64,000 bases of DNA from CAYMEK01 sp964389305 (GCA_964389305.1 CAYMEK010000007.1:24381-88380), one strand, 5' to 3'. Positions 1-9,026 are shown, numbered from the stretch's first letter. Program-made: numbers and translations. The notes: generated by a model not told the origin, from the letters alone.

Positions 1-836
1 ACCCATCCCCCTAAAAGGGGATGATAAGCGCATTCACAACCACCCATGCGAGCAAGCTCGGTCAGAGGTTTCAAACCGGCGGCGATTGCGATGGTATCAA
101 CTTGAAACACTTTCTCCGATCCGCTAATGGGTCGCCATCTCTCATCAACGCGACAAACCACCGCTTCCTCCACTGCCTCATGACCTCTGGCTTCCAAGAC
201 TGCCTGAGAGGTGTGGATCGGCACCCCGACCCTTCTGATCTTGGCGGCGTGGACTCCGTACCCCTTGACGTAAGGAGCCGCTTCGACAACGGCAGCCACT
301 TCGGCTCCGGCCTGCAGAAGCTGATACGAGACGATCAGTCCGACGTTTCCCGAGCCGATCATCAGAACCCTCTTCCCTGGCAGGACCCGGTGCACGTTGA
401 TCAGGGTTTGGACCGCACCTGCGCCCATCACGCCGGGCAATGTCCAGCCTGCAAACCTGACGGCGTTCTCGGATCCACCGGCCGCGATAACCACCTTTTG
501 CGCCTGTATTACCTCCACGGTCTGCTCATGGCCGGCCGTTTCCCGCTTGACGGCCACTTTCTTGTCTTTAAACAATCCTGTCGCCACGCTGCTCAGCCAG
601 GTCTGTACTCCATATCTATCCGCCTCTGCGAGCAACTGCTCGGCGATATCGAATCCTCTGATTCCCGCCCGGTGCTGCTTGGAGCCGAAGAACTTGTGAA
701 TCTGTTTAAACAACTGGCCGCCGGCCTTTCTGTTCTCATCCACAACCAGGACTTGAGCCCCGCTTCTGCCGGCCTCAATGGCGGCACAGAGACCGGCAGG
801 ACCGCCTCCAATAACGAGAACCTCGCAGGAGGTCAT
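1..836 (-). CDS. FAD/NAD(P)-dependent oxidoreductase, partial (3' end outside window)
   Basis: A reading frame opens with ATG at 836 and stays open to the window edge (278 codons), so the C-terminus is missing. The N-terminus has the FAD-binding glycine motif VLVIGGGPAGL, and a second nucleotide-binding motif (VLMIGSGNVGL) lies in the middle, as in the two-dinucleotide-fold flavoproteins. The last visible part (AIAAGLKPLTELARMGGCE) resembles the HcnB / sarcosine oxidase alpha / opine dehydrogenase group. Its start overlaps the stop of the 2Fe-2S protein gene (TAATG), so the two are translationally coupled and probably form one enzyme that oxidises an amine, imino acid or opine. Family knowledge predicts a third DAO-like subunit downstream, beyond the window. 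The exact substrate cannot be read from the sequence. Confidence 0.85.
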   Translation of the reverse strand, partial: MTSCEVLVIGGGPAGLCAAIEAGRSGAQVLVVDENRKAGGQLFKQIHKFFGSKQHRAGIRGFDIAEQLLAEADRYGVQTWLSSVATGLFKDKKVAVKRETAGHEQTVEVIQAQKVVIAAGGSENAVRFAGWTLPGVMGAGAVQTLINVHRVLPGKRVLMIGSGNVGLIVSYQLLQAGAEVAAVVEAAPYVKGYGVHAAKIRRVGVPIHTSQAVLEARGHEAVEEAVVCRVDERWRPISGSEKVFQVDTIAIAAGLKPLTELARMGGCECAYHPLLGGW

Positions 837-1159
837 TACCCCTCTCGCTTGCAGGAAGAGCCACGCTGGGTCTGTATGACCATTCCTTCCTCAACCTGCG
901 TAACACAGGTCCGCACATTGGGAACCCCATTCACGACCATGACGCAGTCCGTACATTGTCCAATCCCGCAGAATATCCCGCGAGGCTCTCGTCTGTTGGT
1001 CGTATAGCGATGGACTCGTATGCCGCCCGCCAGCAGCGCCGCGGCGATCATCTCTCCCTTCCTCGCCTGCAGTCGCCTTCCATCCACACTGATATTCACA
1101 AGCTCCACCGATCCTTCCGGTCCCAGAATCGGGTGATCGGTAATCCTGTTCCCCGACAT
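836..1159 (-). CDS. (2Fe-2S)-binding protein, HcnA/sarcosine-oxidase-type small subunit
   Basis: A 107-residue protein with one plant-ferredoxin-like 2Fe-2S domain (Fer2_4 type). The cysteines lie in FCGIGQCTDC, with a fourth in NVRTCVT, the usual CxxxxCxxC...C arrangement. The frame could start further upstream at 1258, but the ATG at 1159 is preceded by a GGAGAG ribosome-binding site and gives the normal family length. The domain passes electrons in HcnABC, opine dehydrogenase and heterotetrameric sarcosine oxidase-like enzymes. It is the first gene of a coupled pair with the FAD oxidoreductase and is divergent from a PAS-AraC regulator, which is the obvious candidate to control it. Confidence 0.85.
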   Translation of the reverse strand: MSGNRITDHPILGPEGSVELVNISVDGRRLQARKGEMIAAALLAGGIRVHRYTTNRREPRGIFCGIGQCTDCVMVVNGVPNVRTCVTQVEEGMVIQTQRGSSCKREG

Positions 1160-1456
1160 GCCAGACTCTCTCCGCCTCGCCGTTTGCCCCGCAACTATTA
1201 CCAGTGTACCACCGGCATATAGAATGAAACTTAAGCTTCGACTCGGTTTTTGGCACAATCCCGTCTGAAATCAATCCGCCAGGCCCCGATCCCGGGCTGC
1301 ACCTTTTGCGGTTTGCGCGATCAGGCCAGCCGCAAAAGCCTCTCTGGAGTCCATCCAGTTCGGCGAGACTCTCGGTGAGTCACAGCTCACCTTGCAATTG
1401 GGCCGCGATTGTCCTACCATGCTCACAAAGCATGAAAGCCTAATCGGGGCCTGGAC
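1160..1456. promoter_or_regulatory. Divergent intergenic region between 2Fe-2S protein and AraC regulator
   Basis: About 300 bases separate two divergent starts and hold no supportable gene. Promoters for both directions must lie here, and AraC-type regulators commonly bind such regions. I could not find a convincing -35/-10 pair or a clear repeated operator by eye, so nothing more specific is claimed. Confidence 0.4.
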
Positions 1457-2248
1457 GTGGACACAACATCTTCACTGAAGTTACATGAGAGGGCGGTCGC
1501 AGGATTGACTTCAGAAGATATCGACGACATTCGAGGCATATTCCTTCTGCCGGTGATCGAGGAGCTGTTCGATCCCGTCTCCGACATCGTTTTCTTTGTA
1601 AAGGACCGGAAGGCCAGATACATCGCCGTAAACAGGACCCTAGTCCAACGCTGCTCTCGCAATTCGAAATCCGAGCTCCTTGGGAAGACTACTTTGGAGG
1701 TTTTTCCCGCTCCAATGGCTGAAACCTACCACGAGCAGGATAAACGCGTGCTGAAAAACGGTACTGAAGTACTGGATCGGCTCGAGCTCCATCTCTACAT
1801 CAAAGGGAAACCCGGATGGTGTATCACCACGAAGCAGCCGCTGCGCAGCAGCAGCGGGAATATTATCGGCCTGGTTGGGATCTCGAAGGACATTCACGTG
1901 CAAGACGTGCGCGAAGAAGATTTCAGAGAGCTGGCCAGAGCGGTGGAATACATCCAGACGCACTACGACAGGCACTTGAATATTCAATCCCTCGCCCGGA
2001 TGTGCGGGCTGTCCGTCTACCAGTTGGAGCAGCGGATGAAACGGCTGTTCGGTCTGACGGCCGGCCAATTCATCATCAAGACGCGAATCCAGGTAGCGTG
2101 CGATGTTTTACGTTCTACCGACGCCTCGATCGTTAAAGTCGCCCTGGACACCGGTTTTTCCGATCAAAGCGCCTTTACGCGCCAATTCAAGGTCACCACC
2201 GGTATGACGCCCACCCAGTACAGAGAAGAGCAACTCAGAGAGGGGTAG
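1457..2248 (+). CDS. PAS domain-containing AraC-family transcriptional regulator
   Basis: A 263-residue protein. Residues about 30-145 form a PAS domain (DIVFFVKDRKARYIAVNRT, later IGLVGISKDI, a typical PAS end). Residues about 155-263 form an AraC-type double helix-turn-helix (IQSLARMCGLSVYQLEQRMK; then TGFSDQSAFTRQFK, TPTQYR). The PAS domain suggests ligand or redox sensing rather than the cupin-type sugar binding of AraC itself. The start is GTG, with no good ribosome-binding site in front and no better in-frame alternative. It is divergent from the amine/opine-type dehydrogenase genes, so it probably controls them; this is inferred from position only. Confidence 0.85.
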   Translation: MDTTSSLKLHERAVAGLTSEDIDDIRGIFLLPVIEELFDPVSDIVFFVKDRKARYIAVNRTLVQRCSRNSKSELLGKTTLEVFPAPMAETYHEQDKRVLKNGTEVLDRLELHLYIKGKPGWCITTKQPLRSSSGNIIGLVGISKDIHVQDVREEDFRELARAVEYIQTHYDRHLNIQSLARMCGLSVYQLEQRMKRLFGLTAGQFIIKTRIQVACDVLRSTDASIVKVALDTGFSDQSAFTRQFKVTTGMTPTQYREEQLREG

Positions 2249-2327
2249 AGGCTCGTACGACCACCGATCCCTGGCCGGACCGTAAGTATCTGGGCGGCCT
2301 CCAGGCCCCGTCCTTTTATTCCTGGCG

Positions 2328-3257
2328 TCATTTTTCCGCCAGGGTGTCGATGATGTTGCGCACCGCCGCCACGGTGGCCCGCTCCACACTCTCCTCGGTG
2401 TAAGCTCCGATATGGGGCGTAGCAATAACCCGCTCGTGCCTGGCCAGGCTGTACTCCTCCGGCGGCTCTTTCTCCCACACGTCCGTGGCCACGCCGGCCA
2501 GGCGTCCCTCCTCCAGGGCCGCCAGCACCGCCCGGTCGTCGATCAGGCTGCCCCGGGCCGTATTAATCAACAGGACGCCGCTCTTCATTCGCGAAAGCAC
2601 CTCCTCGGTGATGATCGCCGAGCCGTCGGGGCTGGCCGGTCGGTGCAGGCTGATCACGTCGGCCTCCCCGATTACCTCTTCCAAGGGGGCCCAGCGGAAG
2701 CGGTTGGATGGGGCGAAATCTTTATCCGGATTTCTACGGTAGGCCAGGACGTTCATGCCGATTCCGAGGGCTCGCTTCGCCGTCTCCTCTCCTATCCGGC
2801 CGCACCCGATCAAGCCCAGCGTACGACCCTCCAGCTCGAAGCCCCGCCACCGTTCCCAGGCCTGTTCCTTGAGCCGGCGGTCGTGGAGGGCGATCGCCCT
2901 GGCCAAAGCGTACATCAGGGCGATGGTAAGCTCGGCCACACCCTTGGCGTTTGCTCCTTCGGCGGCGCAGACCGCAATTCCCCTGGCCCGGGCGGCCTGC
3001 AGATCGATGTTGTCGACGCCGCTGCCGTTCCTGGAGATCACCTTCAGGATGTCGGCTGCTTCCAAGGCTTTGGCGCTGACCTTCTCGACACCCGCCAGGT
3101 AACCGATACAGCCGGGCAGCAGCCCGACCAGCTCCTTTTCGGTAGGCTGGCGCCCGGGCGTGCAGAAGACCACCTCGTAGCCCGCCTGGCGCAGAAGATC
3201 CAGGGAGGGATGACCGCTTCTGGTCAGCGATCTTGGTGTTACGAGAACCTTGACCAT
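2328..3257 (-). CDS. D-isomer-specific 2-hydroxyacid dehydrogenase (phosphoglycerate dehydrogenase-like)
   Basis: A 309-residue NAD-dependent dehydrogenase of normal short-form length. The nucleotide-binding loop GCGRIG is at residues 151-156. The catalytic triad is intact: Arg235 (NTARGSLID), Glu264 (WEKEP) and His282 (TPHIG). There is no C-terminal ACT or regulatory domain, so this is not the long, serine-inhibited SerA. Closest in style to the PGDH-like branch; the substrate could be 3-phosphoglycerate or another 2-hydroxy/2-keto acid such as hydroxypyruvate. The ATG at 3257 has an AAAGGAG ribosome-binding site. It converges on the AraC gene and diverges from the disaccharide phosphorylase operon across a dyad-symmetric promoter region. 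Confidence 0.88.
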   Translation of the reverse strand: MVKVLVTPRSLTRSGHPSLDLLRQAGYEVVFCTPGRQPTEKELVGLLPGCIGYLAGVEKVSAKALEAADILKVISRNGSGVDNIDLQAARARGIAVCAAEGANAKGVAELTIALMYALARAIALHDRRLKEQAWERWRGFELEGRTLGLIGCGRIGEETAKRALGIGMNVLAYRRNPDKDFAPSNRFRWAPLEEVIGEADVISLHRPASPDGSAIITEEVLSRMKSGVLLINTARGSLIDDRAVLAALEEGRLAGVATDVWEKEPPEEYSLARHERVIATPHIGAYTEESVERATVAAVRNIIDTLAEK

Positions 3258-3420
3258 ACCCGACTCCTTTCGTTCGTGCCCTGCTGACGCTCCCCGCCCT
3301 GCGAGAGATCGCGACGTTAACGATCAAGGACCGGGGAAGCTTCCAGTTCATCTTAAAAAAGATTTTCCCGTTGTCAATAGATCACGGTGCGTGCGTAGGG
3401 CCTCTAACCTATACGGCCTA

Positions 3421-3463
3421 TTGACCTTTTATTGATAAAGCTATTAGCTTTTTTAAAAGTCAA
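3421..3463. promoter_or_regulatory. 43-bp dyad with TTGAC at both ends; divergent promoter/operator candidate
   Basis: An AT-rich island in GC-rich DNA between divergent genes. The left end reads TTGACCTTTTA (3421-3431) and the right end TTAAAAGTCAA (3453-3463), near-inverted copies. The centre (3437-3451) is the palindrome AAAGCTATTAGCTTT with 7-base arms. TTGAC on each strand could be the -35 box of divergent promoters, for example TTGACC...TATTAG on the plus strand with a short 15-base spacer. The -10 boxes are poor, so the promoter reading is tentative, but the symmetry is directly visible. Confidence 0.5.
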
Positions 3464-3549
3464 GGTAAATGCATTCGCAGGGATTTGCTCGCGCCAGGGA
3501 GCCATTTCTTCACTTCGCGTCTTGAAACCCGGCGGATCGTGATCACCCT

Positions 3550-4758
3550 ATGTTGAAGCGGATCGAGACGCTCAAAGCTTTTTACTCCTCGATGCAGGAA
3601 AGCAAAGCGATACGCGCCGCTTTAGCCGCCCAGGTCCTGGCCGGAAGCCCTCCGGAGGCGGCGGGCATCGGCAAGCTGCGCTCTCTGCTCGCCGCTCTGA
3701 ACGATATACCGAAGGACAACGGCTGCTCCATGCTGCGGGCCGGCGAAAAGATGCTGGCGCTGAAGCTGGACTACGAGATCGGCGAGCTGGAGAAGGACCT
3801 GCTGTTTCTCGAGAAGGGGGAGCAGGCCTTGCTCGCCTGCTTCGAGCGGTTGCACCCGGGCTTTTCCGAGCAGCTTCGCGCAGGGAGGGATTTTTTCGGG
3901 ACCCAGGGGCGAGGCCGCCGTTTCCGAAACTTCATCAGCGACCGCGACGGGACCGTCAATAACTACTGCGGCCGCTATCTCTCTTCGATCCAGTCGGTCT
4001 ACAACGCTGTATTCCTGTCCCATCTCGCCCTGGGGGCGGCCGTCAATTCGGTCATCCTCACTTCGGCGCCGCTGGCCGATGGGGGCCTGTTGGATATCAG
4101 TGTGGCAGCGGATGGTCTGTTCGTCTATGCCGGCTCCAAGGGCCGGGAGTACCGGGACAGAACAGGTCGGATAGGCCGTTTCCCCATTGACGGGCCGAAG
4201 CAGGCCAAACTGGACGAGTTGAACCGCCGGCTCGGCGAGTTGCTGCAGGAACCGGACTACGAGCCGTTCGCCCTGATCGGCTCCGGCCTCCAGCACAAGT
4301 TCGGACAGACTACCGTAGCCCGTCAGGACATCTACGGCTCCATCCCCGAAGCCGAGTCCCGGGATTTCATGCAGACGGTATCCGGGCTGATTCGGGAAAT
4401 CGACCCGGAAGGGCTATATTTCAAAATAGAGGATACGGGAAAGGATATCGAGATCATCCTGACCGTCGAGGGAGAAGGTGGATTGAAGGACTTCGATAAG
4501 GGAGACGGCGTTTCCTTCCTGGACCATGAGCTCGATCTCGGTCTGAACCAGGGTCCGAACCTTATCTGCGGAGACACCTCTTCTGACCTGCCGATGGTCA
4601 GGGCGGCTGCGGTCGCGCCGGAAACCTGGACGGTATTCGTAACCCGCGACGAAGGGCTGCGCCGATCGGTGCGGTCCCTCTGCCCGCACTCGCTGTTCGT
4701 GAGCGAGCCGGATATCCTGGTAGCCCTGCTGGACGATCTGGGAAAGGAGGGGCGATGA
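3550..4758 (+). CDS. HAD-superfamily hydrolase, trehalose-phosphatase-like
   Basis: A 402-residue protein. The C-terminal two-thirds is a HAD phosphatase domain of the trehalose-6-phosphatase/sucrose-phosphatase type. Motif I is SDRDGT with Asp131 (nucleophile) and Asp133; motif IV is GDTSSDLPM with Asp342 and Asp346. The first ~120 residues are helical and unassigned. It overlaps the start of the GH65 phosphorylase fusion by four bases (ATGA), so the two are translationally coupled, which supports a role in disaccharide or disaccharide-phosphate metabolism (trehalose or kojibiose type). Which sugar phosphate it hydrolyses cannot be read directly. The ATG lacks a strong ribosome-binding site. 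Confidence 0.75.
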   Translation: MLKRIETLKAFYSSMQESKAIRAALAAQVLAGSPPEAAGIGKLRSLLAALNDIPKDNGCSMLRAGEKMLALKLDYEIGELEKDLLFLEKGEQALLACFERLHPGFSEQLRAGRDFFGTQGRGRRFRNFISDRDGTVNNYCGRYLSSIQSVYNAVFLSHLALGAAVNSVILTSAPLADGGLLDISVAADGLFVYAGSKGREYRDRTGRIGRFPIDGPKQAKLDELNRRLGELLQEPDYEPFALIGSGLQHKFGQTTVARQDIYGSIPEAESRDFMQTVSGLIREIDPEGLYFKIEDTGKDIEIILTVEGEGGLKDFDKGDGVSFLDHELDLGLNQGPNLICGDTSSDLPMVRAAAVAPETWTVFVTRDEGLRRSVRSLCPHSLFVSEPDILVALLDDLGKEGR

Positions 4759-7700
4759 GCAACACAAGATTCTGCTGCGAGGGGGCGATCTTCGACCTGG
4801 ATGGGGTCATCACCCAGACGGCCAAGGTCCATTTCAAGGCCTGGAAGCAGACCTTCGACGAGTACCTTGCCGGCCGCAAAAAGAAAAAAAAGGAACAGCA
4901 GCGGGCCTTCGACTACGAGCGGGACTACATCCCTTTCGTGGACGGCAAGCCGCGCTATCAGGGCGTCAAGTCCTTTCTCGAATCCCGGGACATCTTTATA
5001 CCGTTCGGAGAGCCGGCGGATCCGGCGGACAAGGAGACGGTGTGCGGGATCGGAAATCAAAAGAACCAGCTCTTCCGGGAGCTGGTCGCCTCCGACGGGG
5101 TGGAGATCTACGACTCCACGATCTCGTTCATCAAGCAGCTCAAAGAGTCAAAGATAAAAGTCGGAGTGGCCTCATCGAGCATGAACTGCCGCTTCATCCT
5201 CGAAAAAACGGGACTGCTAGGCATGTTCGATGCGATTATCGGCGGTACCGCCTCCAGAGAGCTGGATCTGAAAGGCAAGCCGGCCCCGGACATCTTCCTG
5301 GTGACGGCGGACAATATGGGGGTGCACCCCAGCTCCTGCCTGCTGGTTGAGGATGCGGTCTCGGGGGTGGAGGCCGGGCGGCGCGGCAACTTCGCCCTGG
5401 TCGTAGGCCTGGCCCGCTCGGAAGACGGACAGGCCCTGAAAGCTTACGGCGCCGACATTGTGGTCCGCGACCTGAAGGAACTCGCCTTCCGGGACTTCGA
5501 GCGCTGGTTCGAAAAGGGATTGGAGCAGGATAGCTGGATCCTGAGCTACCACGGCTTCGAGCCCCAGCAGGAGCGTCTGCGCGAGTCCCTGACTACGGTC
5601 GGCAACGGCTACTTCGCCACCCGGGGCTGCATAGAGATGAATCGCGCCGACGAGGTGGTCCACTATCCAGGGACCTACATCGCCGGGGTGTACAACAAGC
5701 TGCCCAGCGTGGTCTATCGCAAGACAATCGAGAACAACGACCTGGTCAATTGCCCCAACTGGCTGCTCATCGAGGTCAAGATCAACAACGGCAAGTTTCG
5801 CAGTCCTCTGGACATGGAAATCTTGAGCTACGAGCATACACTGAACATGCACCAAGCCGTGGTGAGCCGGCGCCTGACCTTCAAAGACAAGAAGGGAAGG
5901 ATTACCACCATTGAGAGTAGCCGGTTCGCCAGCATGGCCGACGCGCATTTCTGCGCCCTGCGCTTCACGGTCCGGCCCGAGAACTGGAGCGGGAAAATCA
6001 CTCTGCGTTCCGCGCTGGACGGCACGGTGATCAACTACGGGGTCCCCCGCTACCGAGAGCTCAACTCCAGGCATCTGACTCCCATTTCCGTGGGCGAGCG
6101 GGAAGGGTGCATCTTTCTGCAGGTGCAGACCGTCACCTCCAAGGTCAGGATCTACATGCAGGCCCGCCACAGCCTGCTCGTCGACGGGGAGAAGCTGAGC
6201 CGGTCGCGGGAGATCGTTCACGACGTGGGTCTGGTCTACGAGCAATTTACTTTCCAGGCCGAAGAGGGCAGGAGCTACACACTGGAGAAGATCGTCAGCC
6301 TGTTCACGGCCAGGGACCGCGATATCCTCGATCCGCAGGCGGCCTCGCAGGACTCCCTGAGCCGGGCCGGCTCCTTTGCCGACCTGCTGGAGTCGCACAA
6401 ACGGGCCTGGCGGGCCCTGTGGGACAAAGCCGATTTTCGCATCCAGGGCGACCGCTTCGCCCAGCAGATGCTGCGGCTGCACATCTATCATCTGCTCTGC
6501 ACGGCCAGCCCCCACAACCGCCATATCGATGCCGGGATGCCGGCCCGGGGGCTGCACGGGGAAGCGTACCGGGGGCACATCTTCTGGGACGAGCTGTTCA
6601 TCTATCCCTTTTACAATCTCCACTTTCCCGAGATCTCCCGGGCCCTGCTCCTGTACCGCTACCGCCGCCTGGAGGGCGCCCGGGAGTACGCCCACCAGAA
6701 CGGCTTTCGAGGCTCCATGTATCCCTGGCAGACCGCGGACAACGGGCAGGAGGAAACCCAAGTCATCCACTTCAACCCCGTTTCGGGCAAATGGGACCCG
6801 GACCTGAGCAGCCGCCAGCGTCATGTCTCCATCGCCGTGGCCTACACTGTGTGGGAATACTTCTACTGCACCGGCGACCTGGAGTTTCTCAATGAGTACG
6901 GGGCGGAAATCCTGGTGCAGACCACCCGCTTCTGGGCCAGCATCGCCGAGTACGACGAGGCCGACGGGCGTTACCACATACGCGGGGTAATGGGGCCCGA
7001 TGAGTTCCATGAGAAGCACCCAGATGCCGACGAAGGCGGCCTGGCCGACAATGCCTATACCAACATCCTGGCCAGCTGGCTGATGCACAAGACCATCGAG
7101 ACCCTCGAGTACCTGCCCAAGCAGGACATGAAAATCCTGGTGGAGAAAACCGGCTTCAAACCGGAGGAGAAGGAGCGCTGGAATGATATCGTGAGCAAGA
7201 TGAACGTGGTCATCTCTAAGGAGGGGTTCATCAGCCAGTTCGACGGCTTCCTCGAGCTCAAGGAGCTGGACTGGGAAGCCTACAGGAACAAGTACGGGAA
7301 CATCGGCCGCCTGGACCGCATCCTCAAGTCCGAGGGAGACTCTCCGGACCGTTACCAGCTCTCCAAGCAGGCCGATGTCTTGATGAGCTACTACCTGCTG
7401 TCCCCGGGACAGGTCAAGCACATTCTGGAGCTGATGGGCTACCGGATCGGGAACGAGCTGGAACTGATGCGCAAGAACTACGATTACTACTGCCGGCGGA
7501 CGAGTCACGGCTCCACCTTGAGCTTCATCGTTCACTCGGGGATTCTCAAATACCTCGAAGGTCACAAGAACGACATGTGGCAGTGGTTCCTTACCGCTTT
7601 GAGGAGCGACGTCGAGGACATCCAGGGCGGCACCACTCAGGAGGGCATCCACACCGGGGTGATGGGAGGCACGATCGACGTGGTAATGAAGGCCTTCGCC

Positions 7701-7940
7701 GGGATCAGCCTGTTCAAGGACGCGGTCCAGATCGCACCCGAGCTGCCCGCCCACTGGCGGAGGCTGGCCTTCAAGATCGTGCACCGCCGGAACTGGTTCC
7801 ACCTGGACATCACTCCGGGGCGGCTGGAAGTCAGGAAGCTCGCCGATAGTAAGAAAAACCCGGTGGATATTCTGGTCGCGGGCAAGCGCTACCCGTTGAA
7901 GGAAAAGGAATCCATAGAGATTCCGCTGGCGGCGGAGTAG
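4755..7940 (+). CDS. Beta-phosphoglucomutase / GH65 disaccharide phosphorylase fusion
   Basis: A 1061-residue bifunctional protein. Residues 1 to about 250 form a HAD beta-phosphoglucomutase domain (FDLDGV, Asp14 and Asp16; LVEDAVSG near 200). The rest is a glycoside hydrolase family 65 catalytic protein (N-terminal beta-sandwich, alpha/alpha barrel, C-terminal strands). The general acid is Glu750 in VMGPDEFHEK, and RTSHGSTLS matches the phosphate-binding loop of GH65 phosphorylases. GH65 enzymes split trehalose, maltose, kojibiose or nigerose with phosphate to give glucose and beta-glucose-1-phosphate; the fused mutase would turn that product into glucose-6-phosphate. The specific disaccharide is not determined. 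A lysine-rich stretch around residues 41-47 sits in the mutase cap. Confidence 0.9.
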   Translation: MSNTRFCCEGAIFDLDGVITQTAKVHFKAWKQTFDEYLAGRKKKKKEQQRAFDYERDYIPFVDGKPRYQGVKSFLESRDIFIPFGEPADPADKETVCGIGNQKNQLFRELVASDGVEIYDSTISFIKQLKESKIKVGVASSSMNCRFILEKTGLLGMFDAIIGGTASRELDLKGKPAPDIFLVTADNMGVHPSSCLLVEDAVSGVEAGRRGNFALVVGLARSEDGQALKAYGADIVVRDLKELAFRDFERWFEKGLEQDSWILSYHGFEPQQERLRESLTTVGNGYFATRGCIEMNRADEVVHYPGTYIAGVYNKLPSVVYRKTIENNDLVNCPNWLLIEVKINNGKFRSPLDMEILSYEHTLNMHQAVVSRRLTFKDKKGRITTIESSRFASMADAHFCALRFTVRPENWSGKITLRSALDGTVINYGVPRYRELNSRHLTPISVGEREGCIFLQVQTVTSKVRIYMQARHSLLVDGEKLSRSREIVHDVGLVYEQFTFQAEEGRSYTLEKIVSLFTARDRDILDPQAASQDSLSRAGSFADLLESHKRAWRALWDKADFRIQGDRFAQQMLRLHIYHLLCTASPHNRHIDAGMPARGLHGEAYRGHIFWDELFIYPFYNLHFPEISRALLLYRYRRLEGAREYAHQNGFRGSMYPWQTADNGQEETQVIHFNPVSGKWDPDLSSRQRHVSIAVAYTVWEYFYCTGDLEFLNEYGAEILVQTTRFWASIAEYDEADGRYHIRGVMGPDEFHEKHPDADEGGLADNAYTNILASWLMHKTIETLEYLPKQDMKILVEKTGFKPEEKERWNDIVSKMNVVISKEGFISQFDGFLELKELDWEAYRNKYGNIGRLDRILKSEGDSPDRYQLSKQADVLMSYYLLSPGQVKHILELMGYRIGNELELMRKNYDYYCRRTSHGSTLSFIVHSGILKYLEGHKNDMWQWFLTALRSDVEDIQGGTTQEGIHTGVMGGTIDVVMKAFAGISLFKDAVQIAPELPAHWRRLAFKIVHRRNWFHLDITPGRLEVRKLADSKKNPVDILVAGKRYPLKEKESIEIPLAAE

Positions 7941-7952
7941 CCCGGGCGTAGC

Positions 7953-8969
7953 ATGAAGGAGCGGATCGAGAGAACGCGGTTGCTGATCCTTAAGGTCCTG
8001 CGGGAAGCCAGGCAGCCGCTGGGAAGCCAGCAGATTGCCGAGCAGCTCTCCAGCCGCGGCATGCAGATCAGCGAGCGTACCGTGCGCCTGCACATGCAGG
8101 CCCTGGACGGGCAGGGGTTCACCGCGAACATGGGTGTACGGGGCAGGCAGATCACCGAGCAGGGACGCGCCGAGCTGGCCCGGGCCAGGGCTTTCGAGAA
8201 GGTGGGATTCCTCAACGCCCAGATCGACCAGATGACTTACCGGATGAGCTTCGACCCGGCCACCCTGGACGGCACCGTGGTGGTCAATGTCAGCCTGCTG
8301 AAAACCGAGGTCTTGCTCGAGCACTTTTCGTTGATGCTGCGGGTCTTTGAAGCCGGCTACTCGATGGGGCGCCTGCTTACCGTCTTCGAACCGGGAGAGC
8401 AGGTGGGCGAGATTCTTGTTCCACCCGGCTTTTTAGGCGTCGGCACCGTATGCTCGATCTCCCTGAACGGCGTGCTCCTGGCCTGCGGAATTCCGACCTT
8501 TTCCAGGTTCGGAGGCTTGCTGGAGATGAATAAGGGGAAACCGACCCGCTTCGTCGCCATTATCAACTACGACGGCACCACGCTCGATCCCCTGGAGATC
8601 TTCATCAAGAGCCGCATGACCAAGTACAGCGAGGCCGTGGCGAGCGGAAACGGCCTGATCGGTGCGGGATTCCGCGAGCTGCCGGCGGCCAGCAGGGAGC
8701 GGGTGGTGGAGCTGGCCTCCCGGCTGGATAGCATCGGCCTGGGAGGATTCATGGAGATCGGCTGGCCCGGCCAACCTCTTCTGGAAATACCCATCGACGA
8801 AGGCCGGATCGGAGCGATCGTGATCGGGGGCTTGAACCCGGTAGCCATACTGGAAGAAAAAGGAATAGAGGTAGCCTCCCGGGCCCTTTCGGGACTGGTG
8901 GACTACCGGAGACTGTTCCCGTACACCGAGCTGGGACGCCGCCTCAAGAGGATCTCCACATCACGCTAA
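7953..8969 (+). CDS. NrpR-like (DUF128) winged-helix transcriptional regulator
   Basis: A 338-residue protein. Residues 1 to about 75 form a winged-helix DNA-binding domain (ILKVLREARQPLGSQQIAEQ, then ERTVRLHMQALDGQG). The remainder matches the NrpR regulatory domain (DUF128), with glycine-rich stretches such as GVGTVCSISLNGVLLACGIP and GLGGFMEIGWPGQP. In methanogens NrpR represses nitrogen-assimilation genes and responds to 2-oxoglutarate; bacterial relatives are poorly characterised. It sits 12 bases after the GH65 gene, but its other neighbour is a glutamate-synthase-family locus whose promoter carries a palindrome. Either could be its target. No strong ribosome-binding site is seen, consistent with cotranscription. 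Confidence 0.8.
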   Translation: MKERIERTRLLILKVLREARQPLGSQQIAEQLSSRGMQISERTVRLHMQALDGQGFTANMGVRGRQITEQGRAELARARAFEKVGFLNAQIDQMTYRMSFDPATLDGTVVVNVSLLKTEVLLEHFSLMLRVFEAGYSMGRLLTVFEPGEQVGEILVPPGFLGVGTVCSISLNGVLLACGIPTFSRFGGLLEMNKGKPTRFVAIINYDGTTLDPLEIFIKSRMTKYSEAVASGNGLIGAGFRELPAASRERVVELASRLDSIGLGGFMEIGWPGQPLLEIPIDEGRIGAIVIGGLNPVAILEEKGIEVASRALSGLVDYRRLFPYTELGRRLKRISTSR

Positions 8970-8970
8970 C

Positions 8971-9026
8971 CGGCATAATTGCCGCTCTCAGTACCTAGGC
9001 CTCATACCTTAGAGCGGCCGGCAATA
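8971..9026 (+). terminator. Stem-loop after the NrpR-like gene
   Basis: Immediately after the stop codon, GCCGCTCT (8981-8988) pairs with AGAGCGGC (9011-9018) across a 22-base loop. Flanking bases (ATT before, CGGCAAT after) could extend the pairing with a bulge. No T-run follows, so it is a weak intrinsic terminator or an RNA-processing/stability element. The same bases also contain CGGCA...TGCCG (8971-8984) and CGGCAATA (9019-9026), which resemble the palindrome at 9161-9176, so a DNA-binding role is an alternative. Confidence 0.4.

Noticed and set aside
21..1007. Long plus-strand open frame over the oxidoreductase genes
   Set aside because: The minus strand carries clear FAD and 2Fe-2S motifs in two coupled frames; the plus-strand translation has no recognisable domain.
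5217..8324. 1035-codon minus-strand open frame opposite the GH65 fusion
   Set aside because: A shadow of the GC-rich coding strand; the plus frame has complete HAD and GH65 motifs and the DUF128 gene in order.
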